DNA of 14,601 nucleotides from JBDNJM01 sp041687755. GTDB taxonomy: Bacteria; Planctomycetota; UBA1135; GCA-002686595. This document shows, piece after piece, positions 7,802 to 14,601 of the stretch; the stretch's first letter is position 1, and each line of letters starts with the position of its first letter. The notes under the pieces were generated by a model. That model was not told where the DNA came from and made no database searches. It worked only from the letters and a program-made list of their open reading frames with translations. The position numbers and the translations under genes are program-made. The stretch is from contig JBDNJM010000061.1 in assembly GCA_041687755.1 (NCBI GenBank), forward strand, positions 1 to 14,601, written 5' to 3'.

Positions 7802-8473
7802 GGGTGCTGGATCTGGTTGGCGCGGTGCGGCGCTGAGGGGGTGTGTTCTGTGTCCAGCGGGCGGGTCGGTCTCGAGAGCGAGGCGCCCCTGGCGATGGGG
7901 CGATTTACGGCAGCTCGCGGCAGGGAGTGACGCGGGCTCCATCGATGAGGTCGATCGAGGCTGCCTATCGGGAACTGGCCGGCTTCCGTGTTGTTGGCTA
8001 CGTCGCCCGGCGCGCCAACCGCCTGCCACGGGGGCCCTTGCGGCCTGTCGGCGGCTGGCAGCCTGGCGGCAAGCTTCCGAGATCAGCCGTAAGTCCCATC
8101 AAAGGAACGGCTTGGGGGCGGAAGTCCTCACGAGAACAACACGGGCGCAGGCCAGCCTCAGGCCCGCTAGCAATGCCCAAGGGCCCCTCTCCCGCCCTCG
8201 AGCGACACCGCCCTGCTACCACTGGATTCCCGCGCGCACACCCCCCTGGACAGCCCTCAAAGCTCGCGAAGAATGACTCTGCAGCCACCCCATGCAACGG
8301 TCTCGCGCTGCAGCCACTCCCCGGAGATGGGCCGAAAGGCACCTGAGAGGCACTTCGACCGGGCAGCGCCATTGCCTCACAGCCTCTCAGCGGGCCCCAG
8401 GCTGCGCCGCGCGCTCACTCACCTTCCCGGGCGCTGAACTCGCCAGCAGCCCACCTACCCCCCCTGGAGGGCC
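7802..8473. other. Gene-free stretch between DoxX-like gene and tRNA-Val
   Basis: About 670 bases lie upstream of the DoxX-like gene and downstream of the tRNA. Open frames on both strands are composition artefacts with no recognisable domain, signal peptide or start context. No copy of the tRNA 3' end, which would mark an integrated element, was found here. The promoter of the DoxX-like gene should lie near 7810-7900, but no clear -35/-10 pair stands out. Confidence 0.4.
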
Positions 8474-8550
8474 TGGTGGGCGATGAGGGACTCGAACCCA
8501 CGACTTCTTCCGTGTAAGGGAAGCACTCTGACCAACTGAGTTAATCGCCC
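8474..8550 (-). tRNA. tRNA-Val (anticodon TAC)
   Basis: The minus strand gives a 77-base cloverleaf including an encoded CCA. The acceptor stem is GGGCGAT (8550-8544) paired with ATCGCCC (8484-8478), then discriminator A and CCA at 8476-8474. The D stem is ACTC/GAGT, and the anticodon stem CTTCC/GGAAG encloses loop CTTACAC with anticodon TAC, which reads valine codons ending in A or G. The T arm has the GTTCGAGT sequence. One T-stem position is a T-T mismatch, the only irregularity seen. It is a single tRNA, not part of a visible cluster. Confidence 0.96.
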
Positions 8551-8564
8551 TGCGAGAGCCCGGG

Positions 8565-8570
8565 AGCATA
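8565..8570 (-). promoter_or_regulatory. Possible -10 element for tRNA-Val
   Basis: TATGCT on the minus strand lies about 15 bases upstream of the mature tRNA 5' end, a plausible distance for a short leader. No matching -35 box is clear, so this is tentative. Confidence 0.25.
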
Positions 8571-8794
8571 GCAAGCGCGCGGCACGAGGGGCCCCCAGGC
8601 TCGTACCCGGCCTGCGAATCCAGAGCGGGGCCCCCAATTCCCTGAGAAGGGCGCCCCCACCCTCGCTGCCCCGCCCGGAGCAAGCTCACCGGGTAGACTT
8701 CCGCGCCCTCGATTCCACTGAATCGAGCCCGCCCCAGGCGCCACGCCAGCCGGGCGCCCCCCCCTCCACAGGGCTCCTCTCCCCCACCAGACTC

Positions 8795-10096
<1,302 letters not shown>

Positions 10097-10097
10097 T

Positions 10098-10136
10098 CGA
10101 CGCGCCAGTTCGACGCGCTAGTTCGACGCGCTAGTT
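10098..10136. repeat. 13-bp tandem repeat, three copies
   Basis: The unit CGACGCGCYAGTT occurs at 10098-10110, 10111-10123 and 10124-10136. The first copy has C and the next two have T at the Y, and four bases of a fourth copy follow. It begins two bases after the ugd stop codon. It is not part of a visible hairpin and its role is unknown. Confidence 0.85.
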
Positions 10137-10190
10137 CGACCGGCCGGCCTCAGCGCCGGCGCGGTCCCGTGTTCACCGGCCCGGAAGCTG

Positions 10191-10239
10191 CAGAACAAGA
10201 GAACGGCCCGCCCCTCCGACAAGGAGGAGCGGGCCGTTC
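10191..10239 (-). terminator. Terminator hairpin between convergent ugd and sigma-factor genes
   Basis: A 17-bp stem with one mismatch pairs 10201-10217 with 10223-10239 around loop GACAA. On the minus strand it is followed by TCTTGTTCTG (10200-10191), a moderately T-rich tail, so it best serves the sigma-factor gene ending at 10383. The stem is strong enough to act for ugd too. Confidence 0.75.
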
Positions 10240-10382
10240 AGTGATGTCGTGAAGTACTCGGAAGACGAGATGTTGGCACCGCCGTGGTCGACACAGTCGA
10301 CCTGCCGAAGGTTTGCTCGGCGGTACGACCAACGTCTTCTCGGTCCTTGAAGTGACCCATCGGAGCGCAAGAGTCAAGAACT

Positions 10383-12041
10383 TCACTCGTCGCGCAGACG
10401 AAAGGTCCGCGTTAGGGACAGCTTTTCTGCTCGCGCACGCTCCGCAAATTCGTGTCGCACTTCGTCCAAGGCGCGCATGCGATGCAACGCACGACGCGTT
10501 GCAGCACCGTCCGGCGTCAGCGCTGCGGCCTCTTGCGCAACGCTTCGCAAGGCGTGTCGGATCCACTGCACGGCGCCCTCTGCATCGGCCTGTTCCAAGC
10601 GCTCGAGCGCGAGCCGATCGCACGCGTCGATGCGTGTTCGAGGCAACTGCGCACCGTCTGCAACCAACGTCAGCAACCGCCGTCCCTCCTCCTCAAATCC
10701 AGCTTCCAGGGCGCAAGAACCCTGATATAGGCGCGTTGAGTCTCTCAACACGGTCACTTCGGATGCCGCGGACGAGACCAACCATCGGCCGTACAGTTCG
10801 ACGGCCGTCGCCGCGTCGTGACGCCGCCGCGCAGCACTAGCCGCGACCAGCAACGAGGCGTCGCGGACGTCCGCATCCACGGCGCGTTCGAGCGCCAGCA
10901 GAGCGCACTCGAACGCCTCGTCGTCCAGCTGCAGCTGGCTCAGCACGCCCGCGCGCTCGAGCAACATCTCGCTCTGCAGACTTCCGGGCAGTCCCTCATC
11001 GCGGGCGAGCCGACCCAAGTCCCGATCTAGGGAGAGCCGAGCCATCAGTCGCTCCCGCGCGTTGCCACTGCCAAGCAAGGCACGCGCGTGCTGCAAGGCA
11101 GCTTCGAGCTCGGGCACAGAAGGCGAGAGCGCAGCGTCCGCGCGGGCCGCTAACAGCGCGTCGAGCGCCGCTAGGGCCTCACGTTGTTTCGAATGGGTAA
11201 CACTTTGCACGTCGACCCGCTCGAGCTCACTCGATGTCGAACTCTCATCCACAGGCAGGCTGGAAGGCTGCCGCGCGGCATCCGCGCGGACCGGGCCCGC
11301 GGACTCGCCGCGGGTCTCGGGCGCGGCGTAGGGTCCAGCCGCAGCGTGTGGCAGCAGCGCCCGGATACTTGCCAACGCCAGGACGAGGAGCGTGACAGAC
11401 GCCGCCACGGCCGCCGCGCGCCCCGCCCGACTCCCGTGTCGACTCAGGCGGCCCCCCCGCTCGGCTCGCGAGCCTGCGCCGCCCGCGCCGTCGCCCAGCC
11501 CTGCGACGTTGAGCTGCAGGGTGCGCAGGAGCTCGCTGCGCAGCCGCCGCCGACTGCGGAACAACCGCACCTTCAGGACCTCCGCCGACCAGCCCAGCTG
11601 CGCCGCGAGCCTGCGGGCTTCGGCCCGGTCGCGGTAGTAGGCCAGCAGCAGGCGCCGCTCGCTCCGACCCAAGCAGTCCAGTGCCTCCCGCATCGCGCCC
11701 AGCACGCGCGACTTGGCCCGACACTGGCCGTCCACCCAGACCTCCTCCTCGCCCAGGTCCTCGCCCGGCTCGCGCTCGCGCCCGACGATCATCTCCAGGT
11801 CGTCGTCGGCCGTCTGCCGCTCTAGCCGGCGCAGTTCCTTCGAGACGCGGTTCGCGAGCACGTTGCTGGCGATCCGGACCAGCCACGGCCGCAGCGACAA
11901 GTCGGAGTCGAGCGTTTTGCGGTAGCGCGCCGCCCGCATGAAGGCCTCCTGCACGATGTCGTCGACCTCCGAGGCGTCGCGACAGCGCTTGAGGAGGAAG
12001 CGCTCGAGGTCCGCGCGGTGCGCCTCGAGCCCGCGAAACAT
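10383..12041 (-). CDS. ECF-type RNA polymerase sigma factor fused to a transmembrane helix and long C-terminal helical domain
   Basis: With the start at ATG 12041-12039 (MFRGLEAHRADLERFLLKRC) the protein has 552 residues. Region sigma-2 is at about 10-70, including DASEVDDIVQEAFMRAARYR and LRPWLVRIASNVLANRV. Region sigma-4 is at about 115-175, with CLGRSERRLLLAYYRDRAEA and the helix-turn-helix-like LAAQLGWSAEVLKVRLFRSR. After a basic, glycine-rich linker comes one hydrophobic segment at about 209-230 (VAASVTLLVLALASIRALL), then roughly 320 mostly helical, acidic residues with repeat-like ALLALERA and AATAVELYGRW stretches, probably extracytoplasmic. Ordinary ECF factors are about 180-200 residues, so this one carries its own membrane anchor and possible sensor. 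No separate anti-sigma gene is adjacent. The frame is open upstream to 12257 without conserved character. The sigma identity is firm; the role of the tail is inference. Confidence 0.9.
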   Translation of the reverse strand: MFRGLEAHRADLERFLLKRCRDASEVDDIVQEAFMRAARYRKTLDSDLSLRPWLVRIASNVLANRVSKELRRLERQTADDDLEMIVGREREPGEDLGEEEVWVDGQCRAKSRVLGAMREALDCLGRSERRLLLAYYRDRAEARRLAAQLGWSAEVLKVRLFRSRRRLRSELLRTLQLNVAGLGDGAGGAGSRAERGGRLSRHGSRAGRAAAVAASVTLLVLALASIRALLPHAAAGPYAAPETRGESAGPVRADAARQPSSLPVDESSTSSELERVDVQSVTHSKQREALAALDALLAARADAALSPSVPELEAALQHARALLGSGNARERLMARLSLDRDLGRLARDEGLPGSLQSEMLLERAGVLSQLQLDDEAFECALLALERAVDADVRDASLLVAASAARRRHDAATAVELYGRWLVSSAASEVTVLRDSTRLYQGSCALEAGFEEEGRRLLTLVADGAQLPRTRIDACDRLALERLEQADAEGAVQWIRHALRSVAQEAAALTPDGAATRRALHRMRALDEVRHEFAERARAEKLSLTRTFRLRDE

Positions 12042-12669
12042 GAAGCCGGGTGGCGCCGGGTACGCGCCGGATGCGCTCTGCACGGGTCCGGCGACGAGGC
12101 CGGGACGCAGCCGGGCCGAGTGCGTGCATGAAGAACTGCGGTCCAGCCGCAGGGCGGCGGAGAGGGGACGAGTGGATACCAAGGTGCGACCTCCGAGGGG
12201 TTGAGGACTCCCTGGACGGGGGAGTTGGAACCGGTGCGGCGGCTTGCCGCGCCCCAAGGAGATCGCGAAGGCTCGATGTCGGATCGGTGGCCCCCCACAG
12301 CTCCCCGGAACGCCCGGCCGACAGGCGCCTCCGAACCGGTGAGTTTCCGCCGGTCACCTGAGGGGAACGAGCGGGGCCGGGGCCTGAAGACGTGCCCGGA
12401 TGCAGCACGGGTCGCTGAGGCGACTGGAGACCTCGCGATTCGGCCCTTTCGAAACCGCTGGGCGTTTCGGACCTCGAGCGATCCTCGAACCGCGTCCGTC
12501 CGACCCCGCGGACAACCCCCGGCCGGTCCCGCGGCGCTGCACGCTCCGCTCGCCGCGCGCGGCGCCAGACCCTGCGCTGGACGACCGACCGGCCGGATCC
12601 GTGCGCCTCGCGCTGCCCTCCCGGGCGCGCTCCCCGGCCCCCCCCCCGGGGCGCCCGCCCTGAACATCA
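12042..12669. other. Intergenic region upstream of the sigma-factor gene
   Basis: About 630 bases with no convincing gene on either strand; plus-strand open frames here are antisense or GC artefacts. A 6-bp stem with an 8-base loop sits at 12450-12469. The minus-strand promoter of the sigma factor should lie in its first 200 bases, but no clear ECF-type GGAAC/GTC pair could be fixed. Homology of the sigma protein could also extend into the open frame up to 12257 if a non-ATG start is used. Confidence 0.4.
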
Positions 12670-12710
12670 GCGAGCCCCCACGTGCCCGGGTCGGGCGCGT
12701 GGGGGCTCGC
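12670..12710 (-). terminator. Terminator of the secreted repeat-protein gene
   Basis: A perfect 13-bp stem pairs GCGAGCCCCCACG at 12670-12682 with its complement at 12698-12710 around a 15-base loop. It lies about 30 bases past the minus-strand stop at 12741. The minus-strand tail TGATGTTCA is only weakly T-rich, so it may act as a pausing or bidirectional structure. Confidence 0.7.
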
Positions 12711-12740
12711 GGTGTGGCCCGCAGTGTGCGAGCCGGCCCG

Positions 12741-13874
12741 TCAACGAGCGGCCCTGCGGGCCGCGCGGGCGATGTCCGCCCAGCGCGAGCCGGGGTAGCG
12801 GCTCAGCATGCGGGAGGCGAGCTTCTTTGCGCGCGCCTTCTCCGGGTCGCCCTCAGCCTCGGTCGCGAGCTTGGCGGAGGTCAACGCCGCGAAGGCCATG
12901 GCCTTCGGCACGTAGGCCGTCTCGTCGGGGTACAGCACCACGACGCGCAGGTAGTAGTCGCGGGCGACCGCCAGCTGGACGGGGTCCGTGCCGGCTTCCA
13001 GATACGTGACGTCGCCCAGGCCCGTCAGCAGGCCCGCCTTCGCGCCCGGCTCCAGGTCCTCTTCGTCCCGCAGGCCCTCGTAGAGGTCGCGGGCGCCGTC
13101 GAGGTACTCGTCGCGCTTGTCCGGCACCTTGTCGGCGAGCTCGAGCTGCGTCTCGGCCTGGGCCAGCTTGACCCGCACCCCGACCGCGGGCACCGCGGCA
13201 GCCTTGCGGCCAAGGGCCACGAGGGCCTCCAAGCGCTGCTCGAGGCTCTTCGCCGGATCGATCAGCGCGCCGCGCAGCTGCGCCTCGAGCTTCCAGCGGT
13301 CGGACAGGCCGTTCGCGCCGGCGAGGGCGCTCAGCACGTCGAGCGTCGCGAGCGCGGCCACGGGATCACTGGCGCCCTGAACCTCGGCCTTGGTCAGCAG
13401 CGCGGACGGCACGTAGCGGCTCTCCGCGAAGTTCGTGAGCAGCTTATCGGCCGCCGCGATCGTCGCCGCCGGGTCGCCGAGCGTCAGCTGCAGCTCAAGC
13501 GCACGGTGGGCCGCGTAGGCCGGCGCCCAGGGGTAGCGACGCTCCTCGTTGCCGCCGAGCATGCCGTCGACGTACAGGCTGTAATCGTAGATCGCGCCGG
13601 CGACGTCGTCCTCGGCCAGCTTGAACTCGGCGTCCTCGAGCAGCTCGGGCATGCTCTCGAACTCGATCCGCAGGACCTCCTCCGTGGCGACCTCCTTCTC
13701 GGAGCTGCCCTTCTTGTAGATGACCAGGCTGAGGCCCTCGGTGCTGACCTTGACGTCCTCGATCGACTCGCCGGAGGTGAGGTAGATCGTGTCGGCGAGG
13801 GCACCGGGCGCGGCGACGCTGGCGCACAGGCCGAGGGCACCGAAGAACAGGGGGCTGAGAAGCACGTTGCGCAT
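12741..13874 (-). CDS. Secreted helical-repeat (TPR-like) protein
   Basis: The protein has 377 residues starting at ATG 13874-13872 (MRNVLLSPLFFGALGLCASV). The signal peptide is probably cleaved after APGALA at residue 27. A compact beta module follows at about 28-72 (DTIYLTSGESIEDVKV, LSLVIYKKGSSEKEV, EEVLRIEFESM), similar in style to short SH3-like modules at the start of secreted planctomycete proteins. From about 75 to the end it is all helical, with repeated alanine-rich pairs such as DVAGAIYDYSLYVDG, PAATIAAADKLLTNFAESRYV and QLAVARDYYLRVVVLYPDE, consistent with TPR or TPR-like repeats for protein binding in the periplasm. No catalytic motif is seen. An in-frame upstream ATG at 13925 would add 17 residues before the signal peptide and is less likely. 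Same strand as the sigma-factor gene but 700 bases upstream with a terminator between, so a separate unit. Confidence 0.66.
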   Translation of the reverse strand: MRNVLLSPLFFGALGLCASVAAPGALADTIYLTSGESIEDVKVSTEGLSLVIYKKGSSEKEVATEEVLRIEFESMPELLEDAEFKLAEDDVAGAIYDYSLYVDGMLGGNEERRYPWAPAYAAHRALELQLTLGDPAATIAAADKLLTNFAESRYVPSALLTKAEVQGASDPVAALATLDVLSALAGANGLSDRWKLEAQLRGALIDPAKSLEQRLEALVALGRKAAAVPAVGVRVKLAQAETQLELADKVPDKRDEYLDGARDLYEGLRDEEDLEPGAKAGLLTGLGDVTYLEAGTDPVQLAVARDYYLRVVVLYPDETAYVPKAMAFAALTSAKLATEAEGDPEKARAKKLASRMLSRYPGSRWADIARAARRAAR

Positions 13875-14228
13875 GGGAAAGGTCGGTCGCGAAGGGAAGA
13901 GGGGCTCGGTCCAGGGGGCGGGCACTCAGGCCTGCCGCTCCCGTTCAGGGAAGGGGGCGCGGCGGCACCGGCGGCGGGCGGTTCCCGGCCGGAGGGCCGA
14001 ACAGGTTAGGAGCGGGGCGGAGATGCTGTCAAACCGCTCCCGGGCAGGGGACTTCTACCGCCGCCGCGGGTCGTGGCAACGCTTCGCGGTGCCGCGGGTT
14101 CAACGATCTCGGTGTCGGCGCTCGGAGGATGGCAAATCCTGCCAGTGGCCTTGGAGGTGGCGTAACCCTGGTGCTCGGATGCAGCGAATCGCAAGGTTGA
14201 GGTCACCCCGGCCTTCACGACACCGTCA
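13875..14228. other. Intergenic region between repeat-protein gene and solo IS terminus
   Basis: About 350 bases without a recognisable gene. The first part should carry the minus-strand promoter of the secreted repeat protein; no clear elements were found. The part next to the IS terminus (about 14030-14228) does not match the 1-263 sequence inward of the other copy, and I could not read a transposase C-terminus in any frame. Confidence 0.4.
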
Positions 14229-14255
14229 GGCACCCACTAAAGGGACAGGAGAGCC
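14229..14255 (-). repeat. 27-bp IS terminal repeat, copy 2 (solo)
   Basis: Identical over 27 bp to 264-290 and in the same orientation. Neither the inward sequence nor the outward flank matches copy 1. It directly abuts recombinase-derived sequence on its right. It is either the opposite end of a related element or a remnant left after loss of the rest; no second terminus or transposase is visible nearby. Confidence 0.75.
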
Positions 14256-14601
14256 ATGAGTTATGGCCCTTCTCGTACTCGATTCTCTGTCCTTCGTGGA
14301 TGACCTTAAAGGTGCCGGAGGGCCAAGCGCGCGCTTTAGCGGAGCAACTGCGCAAGGCTTGTGGGCCAAGAGCTCGAGCGACGCTGGGAAGTAGCCCTCA
14401 ACGATCAACACGAAGTCGAAGAGCGCCTCAAGGCCGCACGTGGTTCCACCACGGATTTGACCGATGCTGAACGGGAGCGGATCGAGGATCTTGGCGTGAA
14501 TCTCCCAGCTCTGTGGACGGCCGCGGGTGAGGCGACCGCGCTCAAGAAGCGGGTGCTGCGAGCCGTGATCACCGAAGTCATGGTGGACAAGAGAGCAGAG
14601 G
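14256..14601 (+). pseudogene. Large serine recombinase, decayed C-terminal fragment (runs off window)
   Basis: From 14352 to the window edge one frame reads ARLVGQELERRWEVALNDQH, then EVEERLKAARG, LTDAERERIEDLGVNLPALW and LKKRVLRAVITEVMVDK. This is the coiled-coil and following C-terminal part typical of large serine recombinases (resolvase/invertase type, after the zinc-ribbon domain). Upstream homology continues but is broken: a TAG interrupts the frame at 14337-14339 (RRAKRAL, stop, RSNCARLV) and a TAA precedes it at 14307. The preceding piece LDSLSFVDDLK (14278-14310) is in a different frame, implying a frameshift near 14310. The catalytic serine domain and zinc ribbon are absent; sequence left of 14256 is the solo IS terminus, which probably marks where the gene was cut. 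A GTG at 14361 could start a short product but it would lack catalysis. Confidence 0.75.

Noticed and set aside
8474..8550. tRNA-Val as an integration site for a genomic island
   Set aside because: No second copy of the tRNA 3' end and no integrase gene were found in the adjacent gene-free stretch.
12201..14009. A 602-codon plus-strand open frame antisense to the secreted repeat protein
   Set aside because: It starts in intergenic GC-rich sequence and is antisense to a gene with a clear signal peptide and helical repeats, so it is a shadow frame.

Overview
The window is GC-rich DNA with long intergenic gaps. Its gene content (a UnbV/ASPIC FG-GAP protein, an ECF sigma factor with a membrane-spanning C-terminal extension, secreted repeat proteins with no close named family, an outer-membrane barrel candidate) suggests a Gram-negative environmental bacterium, most likely a planctomycete or relative. 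That assignment is an inference from gene types and composition; no rRNA is present.

Layout. 1-290: right-hand end of an ISL3-family insertion sequence, with the N-terminus of its transposase on the minus strand and a 27-bp terminal repeat at 264-290. 291-2266: a large beta-domain (carboxypeptidase-regulatory-like) protein whose 5' end appears to have been cut off by that insertion. 2603-5381: a UnbV-like FG-GAP/ASPIC protein followed by a UnbU-like (RnfD/NqrB-type) membrane protein. This pair is known from enediyne clusters but occurs more widely. 5933-6703: a small exported protein, probably a beta-barrel, ending at a textbook terminator. 6973-7270: a run of perfect hairpins closed by a minus-strand terminator, a candidate structured RNA or 3' UTR. 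7343-7801 (minus): a DoxX-like membrane protein. 8474-8550 (minus): tRNA-Val(TAC). 8795-10096: UDP-glucose 6-dehydrogenase. 10383-12041 (minus): an ECF sigma factor fused to a transmembrane helix and a long helical domain. 12741-13874 (minus): a secreted helical-repeat (TPR-like) protein. 14229-14255: a second, isolated copy of the 27-bp IS terminus, abutting the decayed C-terminal part of a large serine recombinase that runs off the window.

The core from about 2.6 to 13.9 kb looks like ordinary chromosome (tRNA, ugd, envelope genes). The two edges are mobile-element scars that share the same 27-bp terminus in the same orientation. No metabolic or defence operon ties the whole window together. 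The items most worth follow-up are the shared IS termini with the gene each one broke, the UnbV-UnbU pair outside any visible enediyne cluster, the hairpin array at 7 kb, and the sigma factor with its own membrane anchor.
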